Shown here one piece after another: positions 33,725-43,382 of a stretch of DNA of 64,000 nucleotides. Both the position numbers and the translations under genes were made by a program. Each line of letters starts with the position of its first letter. Within the stretch, counting starts at the first letter, position 1. The notes beneath the pieces were generated by a model, which did not search any database, had not been told where the DNA came from, and saw only the letters and a list, made by a program, of their open reading frames with translations. Source of the stretch: Pelagimonas phthalicica (GTDB lineage: Bacteria; Pseudomonadota; Alphaproteobacteria; Rhodobacterales; Rhodobacteraceae); contig NZ_SOAP01000003.1 in the NCBI RefSeq assembly GCF_004364805.1, forward strand, positions 372,001-436,000, read 5' to 3'.

Positions 33725-33877
33725 GGTCACTCTCCTTGAACATTACTCGGGTTATTGGAAATTCGATGACCCAAGGCTAACACATTGGTGTGAGACTGCG
33801 CGGGTAATCGCGCCTTTGACCTTTCGCTCCTGCCGAAATCTGTCAGGGTGGCGGGCGGCAATTCTGGAGGGGACCCC

Positions 33878-34558
33878 ATGACCATCACCACCTGCATCTT
33901 TGACGCCTATGGCACCTTGTTTGATGTCGCTGCAGCCGCCCGTGTCGTGGCCGAAGAGCCGGGGCGCGAAAAGCTGGCGGCGGTCTGGCCGCAAATCGCC
34001 GCGGATTGGCGGGCCAAACAGTTGGAATATAGCTGGCTGCGCGCGGTGGCGGGCACCTATGTGCCGTTTTGGGAGGTCACCAAGGACGGGCTGGATTGGG
34101 CGATGGAGCGGGCCGGGTTGCAAGATGACCTTGAGCTGCGCGAACGCCTGCTGGCGCTTTATTGGGAATTGCCCGCCTATAAGGAGGTGCCGTTTATGCT
34201 GGCGCATCTGAAGGCCGCCGGGAAAAACTGTGCGATCCTCTCCAACGGCAATAAGGATATGCTTGAGGGCGCGGTGGATAGCGCCGGTGTCGGCACCTAT
34301 CTGGACGCGCTGATCTCGGTGGACAAGGTCGAGACTTTCAAACCCGCCCGCGAGGTTTATGATCTGGTCGGCGCGCGGTTTGGCTACGCGCCCGAAGAGG
34401 TGTTGTTTGTTTCCTCCAATGGCTGGGACGCGGCCCATGCCGCGGCATATGGTTTCAACACGGTCTGGGTGAACCGCATGGGCTTGCCAATGGATCGGTT
34501 GCCGGGCAAACCGGGGCGCGTTCTTAGCGACCTCAGCACGATACCGGAGCTTGTTTGA
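33878..34558 (+). CDS. (S)-2-haloacid dehalogenase, type II (HAD superfamily)
   Basis: A 226-residue HAD hydrolase: FDAYGTLFDV holds the nucleophile Asp, CAILSNGNKDMLEGAV motif II, and VSSNGWDAAHAAAYGFNTVW the type II haloacid dehalogenase signature. It would hydrolyse 2-haloacids to hydroxyacids. ATG 33878 follows GGAGGGGACCCC. Its TGA overlaps the ATG of the next hydrolase gene (TGATG), so the two are translationally coupled. Confidence 0.93.
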   Translation: MTITTCIFDAYGTLFDVAAAARVVAEEPGREKLAAVWPQIAADWRAKQLEYSWLRAVAGTYVPFWEVTKDGLDWAMERAGLQDDLELRERLLALYWELPAYKEVPFMLAHLKAAGKNCAILSNGNKDMLEGAVDSAGVGTYLDALISVDKVETFKPAREVYDLVGARFGYAPEEVLFVSSNGWDAAHAAAYGFNTVWVNRMGLPMDRLPGKPGRVLSDLSTIPELV

Positions 34559-35376
34559 TGCCACGTTTTACCACATCCGATGGGATAAGCCTGTTTTTCA
34601 CGGATGAGGGCGAGGGGCTGCCGATCCTGTGCCTGTCGGGGCTCAGCCGCAATGGCAAGGATTTCGACTATGTTGCGCCTTTGCTGGATGGCGTGCGCTT
34701 GATCCGGTTGGATTATCGCGGGCGCGGACAGTCGGATTGGGCCCCGCATGAGACCTATTCGATCCCGGTTGAGGGGCGGGATGCGGTTGAGTTGTTGGAT
34801 CATCTGGGGATCGAAAAAGCGGCGGTGCTGGGCAGTTCACGCGGTGGTTTGATCGCCATGGGTCTGGCGGCAACAGTCAAAGACCGGCTGCTGGGGGTGG
34901 CCTTGAACGATATCGGCCCGGAAATCGCGGATAAGGGGCTGGATGTGATCAAGGATTACCTTGGTAGACGCCCGGTCTGGAAGACTATGGAGGCAGCGAT
35001 TGCCGCGCGTCCTAAGGTGATGGCCGGATTTGCCAATGTGCCCGCAGAGCGCTGGAAGCGCGAGGCGGAGACGCATTACCGCGAGGTCGAAGGGGGGCTG
35101 GACATCACTTATGACCCGAAGCTGCGCGACGCGGTTCTGGCGGACGGGGCGCAGGTGGTGCCGGATCTTTGGCCATTTTTTGATGCGCTGGGCGGGTTGC
35201 CATTATGCCTGATCCGGGGGGCAAATTCGGACCTCTTGTCGGCGGCGTGCTTTGACAAGATGGTGGCGCGGCGACCGGATGCGCAGGCGGTGCAGGTGGC
35301 TGACCGTGGCCATATCCCGTTTCTGGATGAACCCGAAGCGGTGGAGGCCCTACGCAATTGGATTGCGATGATGTGA
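34558..35376 (+). CDS. Alpha/beta hydrolase
   Basis: A 272-residue protein with GLSRNGKDFDYVAP, RLDYRGRGQSDW, the nucleophile GSSRGGLIAMGL and the terminal histidine region VADRGHIPFLDEPE. It is coupled to the haloacid dehalogenase gene by a one-base overlap, so it may act on related compounds, but no specific substrate is visible. Confidence 0.9.
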   Translation: MPRFTTSDGISLFFTDEGEGLPILCLSGLSRNGKDFDYVAPLLDGVRLIRLDYRGRGQSDWAPHETYSIPVEGRDAVELLDHLGIEKAAVLGSSRGGLIAMGLAATVKDRLLGVALNDIGPEIADKGLDVIKDYLGRRPVWKTMEAAIAARPKVMAGFANVPAERWKREAETHYREVEGGLDITYDPKLRDAVLADGAQVVPDLWPFFDALGGLPLCLIRGANSDLLSAACFDKMVARRPDAQAVQVADRGHIPFLDEPEAVEALRNWIAMM

Positions 35377-35382
35377 CGGGAG

Positions 35383-35413
35383 CGGCGCTGTTTTCAGCTG
35401 GCTGAAAAGGCGC
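35383..35413. terminator. Hairpin between convergent hydrolase and truB genes
   Basis: GGCGC...TTTTCAGC (35384-35398) pairs with GCTGAAAA...GCGCC (35401-35413). There is no T-run, so it may be a weak bidirectional terminator. Confidence 0.5.
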
Positions 35414-35462
35414 CCCGCCCACCGTCCCGACAGGCAACCGTTTTTTGTTCGCTAAACGCGCC

Positions 35463-36374
35463 TTATTGCGCCGTGACGAATACACGTTTCGGGTGCAACT
35501 CACCGGCTTTGTAGACGCCAACCGCGATGGGTTCGCCATCGAGACTGGCCCAGGCCTCTTCGCCGTAATCCACGTCTGAGGCAAACACCATGCCGGGATT
35601 GCCGTTGCGCAGCTTGGTCGCGCCCTCAGCGGTGGTGCGCAGCTCGGGCAGATCATCCAGCCCAACCTCAAGCGGTTTCAGGTAGGCGTCCAGATCCGGG
35701 GTCTTGGCCATTTCATCAATCTGTTCGATGCTCAGCCCATCACCAGCCTCAAACGGGCCGGACCAGATGCGGCGCAGGCACAGGACATGGCCCTTGCAGC
35801 CCAAAGCTTCGCCCAAGTCACGGGCGATTGAGCGCACATAGCCGCCCTTGCCACAGGTCATTTCCAGCTCGACATGGTCATCATCGATGCGCCGGATCAT
35901 CACCAATTCTTCGACCCAGAGCGGGCGGGCTGCGATTTCCATCTCTTCGCCATCGCGGGCGCGTTTATAGGCGCGCTCCCCGTCGATTTTCACCGCTGAG
36001 AATTGCGGCGGCACCTGCATGATGTCACCGACAAACTGGTGCAGCGCTTCTTTGATGTCGTCATCCGCCGGGCGCAAATCCGAGCTTGCAATCACTTCGC
36101 CCTCGGCGTCATCGGTATTGGTGGCTTGTCCCAGACGCACGGTGAAGCGATAGGCTTTGAGCGCGTCGGTGATATAGGGCACGGTTTTGGTGGCCTCGCC
36201 CAGGGCCACCGCCAAAACACCGGTCGCTTCGGGATCCAGAGTGCCCGCATGCCCGGCCTTTTTCGCGTCCATGGCCCAACGAACCTTATTCACGACCGAG
36301 GTCGAGGTCATGCCTGCCGGTTTGTCTACGATCAGCCAGCCGGAAATATCGCGGCCCTTGCGCTTGCGTCCCAT
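35463..36374 (-). CDS. truB: tRNA pseudouridine(55) synthase
   Basis: A 303-residue enzyme that makes pseudouridine at position 55 in the T-loop. [20 protein letters not shown] and [20 protein letters not shown] carry the catalytic Asp (GTLDP); [16 protein letters not shown] is another TruB motif. Length normal. In many bacteria truB lies near infB/rbfA; it does not here. Confidence 0.96.
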   Translation of the reverse strand: MGRKRKGRDISGWLIVDKPAGMTSTSVVNKVRWAMDAKKAGHAGTLDPEATGVLAVALGEATKTVPYITDALKAYRFTVRLGQATNTDDAEGEVIASSDLRPADDDIKEALHQFVGDIMQVPPQFSAVKIDGERAYKRARDGEEMEIAARPLWVEELVMIRRIDDDHVELEMTCGKGGYVRSIARDLGEALGCKGHVLCLRRIWSGPFEAGDGLSIEQIDEMAKTPDLDAYLKPLEVGLDDLPELRTTAEGATKLRNGNPGMVFASDVDYGEEAWASLDGEPIAVGVYKAGELHPKRVFVTAQ

Positions 36375-36436
36375 GGAAACCCTCTGCTTGGTGAGGCGGC
36401 GGAGGTAGCAATCCGGGGCTGGCCTGTCAACAGAGC

Positions 36437-37054
36437 CTATGCGCCGCGCAGCCTCTTGGGCAATTGGCGTAGCTTGTCAGGATAGTCCGGGATCTCGTCA
36501 CCTTCGCGGAACAAGGCCCAGGACGGGAATTTGTCCTGCGGGTCGCGTTTCTTGGAAAGCGAGGTGCGCATGATCGGCTGACCGGTCGCCTCGGCCAATG
36601 TGTTGACCGAAACCTGCACCAGCGGCCATTTCTTGTGATAATCATGCCCGGCCAGCATGCCGCCCTTTTTCACCTTGGGATACCAGTCAAACAGGGTCTT
36701 GCCCTGATTTTCGCCGGTATGGGCATAGCCATCAATATAGACGAAATCGAAATATTCATCCGGGAAGGCCCCCAGCGCTTCCTCAAAGCTCATGCGCAGC
36801 AGCCAATAGGGTTTGCCCATGCCAACAAGCTGGAGCGCCTCAATATATTGCTTGGTGTCATGATGGTCGCCGTAAAGATCGACGCCATAAAGTTCGCTGA
36901 ACAGGCCCGTATCGAGAATGCGTTTGGAATACCAGCCACCGGCGACACCCAGCTCGATCCCGACCAGATTGTCACGTTCCAGAAAAAGCGGAAGCTCTTT
37001 GCGTTCCTGCAGAATATCGATGATCTCTGCGCTGGTTTCTGTGGAAACTTTCAT
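36437..37054 (-). CDS. SAM-dependent methyltransferase (Methyltransf_24 type)
   Basis: A 205-residue protein beginning [37 protein letters not shown] is the SAM-binding motif I, and [20 protein letters not shown] and [12 protein letters not shown] are later motifs of this class I group, often linked to modification of sugars or cell-surface molecules. ATG 37054 follows GAGTAAAACC. Substrate unknown; neighbours give no clue. Confidence 0.85.
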   Translation of the reverse strand: MKVSTETSAEIIDILQERKELPLFLERDNLVGIELGVAGGWYSKRILDTGLFSELYGVDLYGDHHDTKQYIEALQLVGMGKPYWLLRMSFEEALGAFPDEYFDFVYIDGYAHTGENQGKTLFDWYPKVKKGGMLAGHDYHKKWPLVQVSVNTLAEATGQPIMRTSLSKKRDPQDKFPSWALFREGDEIPDYPDKLRQLPKRLRGA

Positions 37055-37219
37055 GGTTTTACTCTGCCCGAAACACTGGTTTTTATTTTGGTGGCAGATT
37101 GCAGGTTGTGTTTGGCTTTGGCAATGCAATTTTGCCGAAGTGCAAACCTAGCATTACGAAAGGGGCGGCCAAGTGAGAGCAGCGGTTACACAGAAATCCG
37201 TTTATTGGTTGGAACGGTT

Positions 37220-37828
37220 TCACTGCCTCAGCAAGGTTTGTCCAAGACCACCAAAGTGCAGTTTTGTTTGCTGGGAATTTGTCCAAAAACCGGGCCATCC
37301 CGAACCCAAGGCTTTGTGGGACCAAAGAAGCTGATCCGTGTCCGCAGGAATTTCGTCGACCGCGTCTTCGTCGCGAATTTCGCATTGGCAGCTCAAACCA
37401 AAGAATCCGTTTACCAACAACGCAAGGATGTATGCGTCTTCGGTGCGCAATCCGCTAGGTGACCAGCCGTTTTCATTCAGGTCTTGATCTCCATACAGCC
37501 AGTCGCCTGCGGCCAAGGCCTGGCCCGGGTCCCGATTTGAAACTCCCAATCTATAAACGCCCTGGTTTTCGGTCACGATCGTGCTGACCCCGAACTCATC
37601 CGGGACCAAGTCACGCGAAAGGGTGATTGTGTCTTGGACATTCATCAGATCCGCGGTCACAGGCGGCGAAGAATAAAAATTTGGCCCGAGCCGCGTGGTG
37701 AGATCTTCGATCAGCGAAAGCGCGTCAGGTATGCCATCTTGGGCAACACGGGTTGGAGGCGTGTAATCCGCCAACCCGGCCCAAGACGCGATCAATAATA
37801 GGACATCTTCTACAGACTGGATCAGCAT
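37220..37828 (-). CDS. Hypothetical protein cotranscribed with metG
   Basis: A 202-residue protein without signal peptide or membrane segment. It is acidic, with two cysteines (LSCQCEIRD). The C-terminal part (YILALLVNGFFGLSCQCEI; GSGWPGFWTNSQQTKLHFGG) has the aromatic-rich look of small globular immunity- or SMI1-like proteins, but I cannot place it. It starts 6 bases after metG, so it is probably read through from it. Confidence 0.7.
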   Translation of the reverse strand: MLIQSVEDVLLLIASWAGLADYTPPTRVAQDGIPDALSLIEDLTTRLGPNFYSSPPVTADLMNVQDTITLSRDLVPDEFGVSTIVTENQGVYRLGVSNRDPGQALAAGDWLYGDQDLNENGWSPSGLRTEDAYILALLVNGFFGLSCQCEIRDEDAVDEIPADTDQLLWSHKALGSGWPGFWTNSQQTKLHFGGLGQTLLRQ

Positions 37829-37834
37829 GGTCGA

Positions 37835-39547
37835 TCAGTCACGCGTTCCTGCAAAGCGCTCTTGCCATTCCTCACGCTCGGCATCGGTGATCTTGCGGAA
37901 GGTGACGTCCGGCACGCTAAAGGCATGGCCTTCGGGCAGGGCGGTCAGCGCGGCGGCGATGTCATCGGGCCATGTGGCGTCTTCGGCCCCCATGGATGTC
38001 AGCAAATCGGCGCTGGCGTCCGGGATAAAGGGCGAAGAGATCACCGCATAGAGACGGATCATGTTCAGGGCCAGACGGATCTGCGCGGCGGCCTGATCGG
38101 GGTCGGTTTTGAACGTGGTCCAGGGCGCGACCTCTTGCAGGTACTCGTTGCCCAACACCCAGGCCGCACGCAGGGCGGTTGCGGCCTTGCGCACTTCGAT
38201 TGCTTCCATATGGGCCTGGTATTCCTGCACCTTGGCGGTGAGGTCTGCGACCAACTGCTCTTCACGCGCGCCCATGGTGCCGCCCGCCGGCACGGCCTCG
38301 GAAAACTTGGAACGGCAGAATTTGGTCACACGGCTGGCAAAGTTGCCCAGCACGTCGGCAAGGTCCTTGTTCACCGAGGTCTGGAAGTTTTCCCAGGTGA
38401 ATTCGCTGTCCGAGCTTTCGGGCGCGTGGCTCAGCAGCCACCAGCGCCAATAATCCGCTGGCAGAATTTCCAGCGCCTGATCCATGAACACACCACGCCC
38501 GCGCGAGGTGGAGAACTGCCCGCCATCATAGTTCAGATAGTTGAACGATTTGATGTAATCGACCAGCTTCCACGGTTCGTTCGAGCCAAGGATCGTGGTC
38601 GGGAAAGACAGGGTGTGGAAGGGCACGTTATCCTTGCCCATGAATTGGGTGTAACGCACATCATCAGCACCCTTATCGGTGCGCCACCAGCGTTCCCAAT
38701 CCTCACCTTTGCCCGCATCAACCCATTCCTGGGCGCAGGCGATATATTCGATGGGCGCGTCAAACCAGACGTAGAACACCTTGCCTTCCATGCCCGGCCA
38801 AGGCTGATCACCCTTCATCACAGGCACACCCCAATCGAGGTCACGGGTGATGCCACGATCCTGCAAGCCGTCACCGTCATGCAGCCATTTCTTGGCAATC
38901 GAGGTGGTCAGCACCGGCCAGTCGGTCTTGCTATCGATCCAGGCATCCAGCTTGTCCTTCATCTGGCTTTGGCGCAGGTAAAGGTGTTTGGTCTCGCGCA
39001 TTTCCAGATCGGTCGAGCCGGAAATGGTCGAGCGTGGATTGATCAGGTCGACCGGGTCAAGCTGCTTGGTGCAATTGTCGCACTGATCGCCGCGCGCATC
39101 CTCAAAACCGCAATTGGGGCAGGTGCCCTCGATATAGCGGTCGGGCAGATAGCGGCCATCGGCATGGGAATACATCTGCGTTTCGCTGACCTCGGCAATC
39201 AGGCCTTCGGCATCAAGACGCGCGGCAAAATGCTGGGTCAGCTTCTTGTTCTGCTCAGAAGATGAGCGGCCAAAATGGTCAAAGGACAGGCGAAAGCCTT
39301 TGGCGATTTCGGACTGCACGGCCCACATTTCGGCGCAGTATTCATCCACCGGCTTGCCTGCCTTGGCGGCGGCCAGCTCGGCCGGGGTGCCATGTTCATC
39401 GGTGGCGCAAAGGAACATCACCTCATGCCCGCGTGCGCGCAGGTAGCGGGCGTAAAGATCGGCAGGCAGCTGAGAGCCCACAAGATTGCCCAAGTGCTTG
39501 ATCCCGTTGATATAGGGAATCGCGGAGGTGATGAGATGGCGTGCCAT
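37835..39547 (-). CDS. metG: Methionyl-tRNA synthetase
   Basis: A 570-residue enzyme charging tRNA-Met. [20 protein letters not shown] contains the HxGH-like motif, [17 protein letters not shown] the zinc knuckle, and [10 protein letters not shown] stands in the KMSKS position (a variant known from this subgroup). The anticodon-binding domain follows. The C-terminal tRNA-binding extension of the E. coli enzyme is absent. ATG 39547 is chosen because the protein then starts [15 protein letters not shown], as in relatives. Confidence 0.96.
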   Translation of the reverse strand: MARHLITSAIPYINGIKHLGNLVGSQLPADLYARYLRARGHEVMFLCATDEHGTPAELAAAKAGKPVDEYCAEMWAVQSEIAKGFRLSFDHFGRSSSEQNKKLTQHFAARLDAEGLIAEVSETQMYSHADGRYLPDRYIEGTCPNCGFEDARGDQCDNCTKQLDPVDLINPRSTISGSTDLEMRETKHLYLRQSQMKDKLDAWIDSKTDWPVLTTSIAKKWLHDGDGLQDRGITRDLDWGVPVMKGDQPWPGMEGKVFYVWFDAPIEYIACAQEWVDAGKGEDWERWWRTDKGADDVRYTQFMGKDNVPFHTLSFPTTILGSNEPWKLVDYIKSFNYLNYDGGQFSTSRGRGVFMDQALEILPADYWRWWLLSHAPESSDSEFTWENFQTSVNKDLADVLGNFASRVTKFCRSKFSEAVPAGGTMGAREEQLVADLTAKVQEYQAHMEAIEVRKAATALRAAWVLGNEYLQEVAPWTTFKTDPDQAAAQIRLALNMIRLYAVISSPFIPDASADLLTSMGAEDATWPDDIAAALTALPEGHAFSVPDVTFRKITDAEREEWQERFAGTRD

Positions 39548-39601
39548 GGCTGTTCGTCCCGTGCGGTTTGGCGCTGATGTAACGGATGCAAGCGGCAAGG
39601 G

Positions 39602-40849
39602 CTAGTTGGATTTGTCTTCTTTGTCCAGAGAGCTGTCGCGAAAGCGCGACATGAGACGACCAATCACAAAGGAGGTGCGCGGCGCATAGACATAGGGCGT
39701 GCGTTCGGTCGCGCCGGGGCGGGCGCGCATCCTCAGCAGGCCAAAGACGATCAGCAGCGCGTGGCCAAAGGCGATCATGGTGAATAGGGCAGGCGGGCCA
39801 AAGGCATCGATCAAGGTCGAGGCGACCCAGGGCGCGGCGATGGCTCCGCAGGCATACCAGAACATCAGCGCCGCCGAGAGTTCGACACGTTCCGAACTGT
39901 CGGCAAAGTCATGGGCATGGGCGGCTGCGACGGAATAGATTGGAAAAGTCGTCGCCCCAAACAGGGCGGCAGTCAGCATGATGGCTGTAGTGTTCAGCCC
40001 GGATACGCTGGCGGTGAAAACACTGCTGATGACGGCTGCCACAGACAGCCAGATCAACACAAAGCGTCGATCAAACCGATCGGCGAGCCAGCCAACCGGG
40101 TATTGCGCCAGCGCGCCCCCCGCGACAAAGGCCGCCAGAAAGAGCGCGATGTCAGAGGTTTGCAGGCCCACCCCAGTGCCATAAAGAGGCCCGACCATGC
40201 GAAATGACGCCCCAGAAAGCGCGGCAACCAGCACCCCGGCCACCGCCAAGGGCGAACGCGCAAAGGCCAGGCCGGGCTTGAGCCTCGGTGCGTCAGGGGT
40301 TTCGGGCTGGGTGGCGCGGGTCAAGGTCAACGGCAGGATCGCCGCGCAACAGATCATCGCCAGCAGGGTGTAGGATACGTAATAGGCCGGTTCGAGCACC
40401 GAAATAATCAGCTGCGCCGCTAGAGAGGCCAGCATATCGGTGACCCGATAGGTCCCCATGGCGCGCCCACGATTGTCATTGGTGACCTTTGATTGCAGCC
40501 AAGATTCAACCACCGTGTAGCTGCCCGCGATACACAGCCCCTGTCCAACCCGCATGGCGGCCCAGAAATACGGGTTATCGCTGAGGATATGGCCAAGAAT
40601 GCCCATGGTGCCAAGCGCGGTGAAAATCGCAAAGGCGCGGGAATGGCCGATATTGCCCATCAGGCGCGGGGCCCACCAGCAGCCAAGGAAAAAGCCGAGG
40701 AAATGCGCTGAGCCGAGAAAACCGATTTGCTGCGTGGTGAAGTTCAGCTTGAGCCCCGACAGCGCGTCAAGCGGACCCACGCCGCCCGAGGACAGTTGCA
40801 AAAGGACAACCGACAGATAGAGGGCGGCAAAGGAGAGCATCATACGCAT
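39602..40849 (-). CDS. MFS transporter (YcaD/UMF2-like)
   Basis: A 415-residue 12-helix protein: LYLSVVLLQLSSGGVGPLDA, MRVGQGLCIAGSYTVVESWL and PVGWLADRFDRRFVL (the MFS loop motif in the second half). It resembles the YcaD-type family of unknown substrate. It precedes metG by about 50 bases on the same strand, a neighbour of convenience. Confidence 0.88.
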   Translation of the reverse strand: MRMMLSFAALYLSVVLLQLSSGGVGPLDALSGLKLNFTTQQIGFLGSAHFLGFFLGCWWAPRLMGNIGHSRAFAIFTALGTMGILGHILSDNPYFWAAMRVGQGLCIAGSYTVVESWLQSKVTNDNRGRAMGTYRVTDMLASLAAQLIISVLEPAYYVSYTLLAMICCAAILPLTLTRATQPETPDAPRLKPGLAFARSPLAVAGVLVAALSGASFRMVGPLYGTGVGLQTSDIALFLAAFVAGGALAQYPVGWLADRFDRRFVLIWLSVAAVISSVFTASVSGLNTTAIMLTAALFGATTFPIYSVAAAHAHDFADSSERVELSAALMFWYACGAIAAPWVASTLIDAFGPPALFTMIAFGHALLIVFGLLRMRARPGATERTPYVYAPRTSFVIGRLMSRFRDSSLDKEDKSN

Positions 40850-40931
40850 AGGGGCATAGGCGCATTGCTGGGCTGGGCGGGCATGGGGGATTGCGACTTT
40901 CTTTTGTCGTTTTGGGACTTTTGGCTGTGTT

Positions 40932-40994
40932 GGGGCGCTGCCCCGTCCCGAGCATGGCTCGGGACTCCCCGGGATATTTTAAGCCCAGAGAAAC
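40932..40994 (+). repeat. Two-hairpin intergenic repeat, copy 3
   Basis: GGGGC-GCT-GCCCC, a second stem GTCCCGAG-CATGG-CTCGGGAC, then CCCCGGGATATTTTAAGCCC and AGAGAAAC. It aligns with 3811-3895 and 11435-11493; the second stem has a different sequence in each copy. It lies between the divergent MFS and thioesterase genes. Confidence 0.75.
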
Positions 40995-41073
40995 CACAGG
41001 CTGGTGACGCAGCGTTAGGGTTTTGGGTTGTGTCGGGCTGGGGTTGAGTGGCGTGAGCGACAGGAGGATGTTG

Positions 41074-41559
41074 ATGTCACAGCGCAAGATTGCCCGCAGC
41101 CTGGATGAATTGCCAAGCCCCGAGGAATTGATGTCAGTGCCGGGGCTGGAGATGATGCGCAGCATTGTGTCTGGGGAACGGGCCGGGCCACCTATTGGTG
41201 AGACACTGGGCTTTGCCCCGGTTGAGGCGGAAGAGGGCCGCGTGGTGTTCGAAGGCATCCCGCAATTTGAGGTCGCCAACCCGCTGCGCACGGTGCATGG
41301 CGGCTGGTATGGGGCGATCCTGGACAGTTGCATGGCCTGCGCGGTGCATACGACTTTGCCGGCCGGGGCGGGCTATACGACGCTGGAATACAAGATCAAT
41401 ATCACCCGCGCGATCCCTTTGGGGGTTGTGGTTCATGCGGTTGGGATTGCGCAACATTCCGGGCGCTCGACCGCTGTGGCGACTGGAGAGTTGCGCGGCA
41501 AGGAGGATGGCAAACTATATGCCACCGGCTCGACCACCTGCATGATCCTGCGGGGGTGA
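41074..41559 (+). CDS. PaaI-type hotdog thioesterase
   Basis: A 161-residue protein with the hotdog signature NPLRTVHGGWYGAILDSCMA and TTLEYKINITRAIPLG. Such enzymes hydrolyse acyl-CoA thioesters. ATG 41074 is chosen because AGGAGG lies six bases before it; ATG 41068 is too close to that site. The last 45 bases overlap the convergent ImuA-like gene. Confidence 0.88.
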   Translation: MSQRKIARSLDELPSPEELMSVPGLEMMRSIVSGERAGPPIGETLGFAPVEAEEGRVVFEGIPQFEVANPLRTVHGGWYGAILDSCMACAVHTTLPAGAGYTTLEYKINITRAIPLGVVVHAVGIAQHSGRSTAVATGELRGKEDGKLYATGSTTCMILRG

Positions 41560-42147
41560 GCCGAGCCGATCAAGCGACCAGCTTTTGGGTGGGGCCATGC
41601 GGGCGCGCAACCGCTCCAACCGCCAGCGGGTCTGGCCGGGGCGGTGATCGGGTTCCATCTGCCAGCGGGTTTCGACCCCCGGGGCACCGCCATTTCCCGG
41701 TGTCAGCAGCAGGCCCAGCGGGCGAAAGCGCCCTTCGCCCGCGCCGGTTTCCGCCGCCAGATGCAGGCGGCGCACGGCGGTCATGCCCGGAGGGGCGGGC
41801 AGATCAGCCACCACCAATGGGGCGGCCCCGCTGCGCAGGATCTCCTCCATGCTCCACAGGATATCCTCGGCGCGAAGCGGCGAGAGGAAGATCAGTGATT
41901 GCGGCGGCAGCAGGGAGACCAGACCATCGGTGTTGAGCTGATTGTGTTCCCATGTCGGGGAAATCCAGAAAATCGGGCCGGTTCTGAGCTCTGCCAGCAG
42001 TCTGGAGGCAATATGCACCGCCCAACTGCGCCGGGCACGGCCGCAGATTTCATGCACCCGCGACAGGGGCAAGCTTGCCTGTTCCATCACCGGCAAGCCC
42101 GGCGGTGGACGGTGGGTTTTGCGAGATAAAAGCGTATGGGCGGTCAT
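41515..42147 (-). CDS. ImuA-like protein
   Basis: A 210-residue protein with the ImuA/SulA-like pattern: SRVHEICGRARRSWAVHIAS, GPIFWISPTWEHNQLN, AEDILWSMEEILRSGAAPLV and MTAVRRLHLAAETG. ImuA proteins help the DnaE2/ImuB mutagenic repair polymerase. No imuB or dnaE2 gene is adjacent, so this is a lone copy. Tail overlap of 45 bases with the convergent thioesterase gene. Start may instead be ATG 42087. Confidence 0.75.
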   Translation of the reverse strand: MTAHTLLSRKTHRPPPGLPVMEQASLPLSRVHEICGRARRSWAVHIASRLLAELRTGPIFWISPTWEHNQLNTDGLVSLLPPQSLIFLSPLRAEDILWSMEEILRSGAAPLVVADLPAPPGMTAVRRLHLAAETGAGEGRFRPLGLLLTPGNGGAPGVETRWQMEPDHRPGQTRWRLERLRARMAPPKSWSLDRLGSPPQDHAGGRAGGI

Positions 42148-42262
42148 GGGGTTAGGGTAGCGCGTTCTTATTTTGTTCTCAATGATTGATTTTTGCTCTC
42201 TTGCCCTTGGAAATCAGGATGTCACCGCTATCATCGCGACAAAAGCGCGAGGGAGATACAGG

Positions 42263-43309
42263 ATGAAACGAAACACTCTTGGGAAAACCGGCATCGCTGT
42301 CAGTGAATTCTGCCTTGGCACCATGACCTTTGGCACCCAGACCAGCGAAGCTGAGAGCCATGCCCAGATTGAGCGGGCCTTGGATGGCGGCATCAATTTC
42401 ATGGATACAGCGGAAATGTACCCGGTCAATCCAGTCCGTAAGGAGACTATCGGGAGGACCGAAGAGATCATCGGCAACTGGTTTGCCGCTTCGGGCAAGC
42501 GGGCGGATTGGATCCTGGCAACCAAACATTCCGGTGCGGGCAGTCAGGCGCGCGATGGGGCCCCGATTTCCGCGACATCCATTCCAGAAACCATTGAAGG
42601 GTCGTTGAAACGGTTGCAGACCGACTATATCGACCTCTATCAATTCCACTGGCCCAATCGCGGCAGTTTCATGTTTCGACAGAATTGGAGCTTTGATCCG
42701 CGCAAATCCGGGATGAGCCGTGAACAGGTCATTCAGGATATTGAGGATTGTCTGGGGGCTTTGCAAAAGGAAGTGGAGCGGGGAACGATCCGCGCCTTTG
42801 GCCTGTCGAATGACAGCGCCTGGGGCACCGCACAATGGCTGGCGGCGGCGGAGCGTGTCGGTGGGCCAAGGGTGGCCTCGATCCAGAATGAATATTCCTT
42901 GATGTGTCGCTTGGCAGATACGGATCTGGCGGAATTGATGACTTATGAAGAGGTTGGTTTCCTGCCTTTCTCTCCCTTGGCAGCAGGGTATCTGAGTGGG
43001 AAATACCAAGGTGGCGCTGTGCCGGAAGGGTCGCGCATGTCGCTGAATGCCGAAATGGGCGGGCGCAAGTCGGACCGGGCTTTGGGCGCGGTGGAGGCCT
43101 ATCTGAAGGTCGCCCGCGACTTTGACATGGACCCGGTCCATATGGCCCTTGCCTGGTCGGCGCGGCGGCCATTTGTGACCTCGTCGATTTTTGGGGCGAC
43201 CACCTTGGCGCAATTGGAACATGCGCTGGGCGCGGCTGATGTTGAGATATCGCCGGAGCTTTGGGCGGCTTTGGACAAGGTCCACAAAGCCCACCCGATG
43301 CCCTTTTGA
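42263..43309 (+). CDS. tas: Aldo/keto reductase (Tas-like)
   Basis: A 348-residue NADPH-dependent reductase. MKRNTLGKTGIAVSEFCLGT and MDTAEMYPVNPVRKE resemble E. coli Tas closely; Asp and Tyr of the catalytic tetrad lie there, with Lys in ATKHSG and His in YQFHWPNRG. The C-terminal FVTSSIFGATTLAQLEHAL binds the NADPH phosphate. ATG 42263 follows GGGAGATACAGG. Its in vivo substrate is unknown. Confidence 0.92.
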   Translation: MKRNTLGKTGIAVSEFCLGTMTFGTQTSEAESHAQIERALDGGINFMDTAEMYPVNPVRKETIGRTEEIIGNWFAASGKRADWILATKHSGAGSQARDGAPISATSIPETIEGSLKRLQTDYIDLYQFHWPNRGSFMFRQNWSFDPRKSGMSREQVIQDIEDCLGALQKEVERGTIRAFGLSNDSAWGTAQWLAAAERVGGPRVASIQNEYSLMCRLADTDLAELMTYEEVGFLPFSPLAAGYLSGKYQGGAVPEGSRMSLNAEMGGRKSDRALGAVEAYLKVARDFDMDPVHMALAWSARRPFVTSSIFGATTLAQLEHALGAADVEISPELWAALDKVHKAHPMPF

Positions 43310-43382
43310 TTTCAAAGGTGGGCTGCCCCCTTGAGAGCCGCCCACCCACCCGCCCCGTCTCTCAAGGGGGCAGGGGCATGTC

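Noticed and set aside
37862-39265. A 467-codon frame on the plus strand
   Set aside because: Antisense to metG, which is certain from its motifs.
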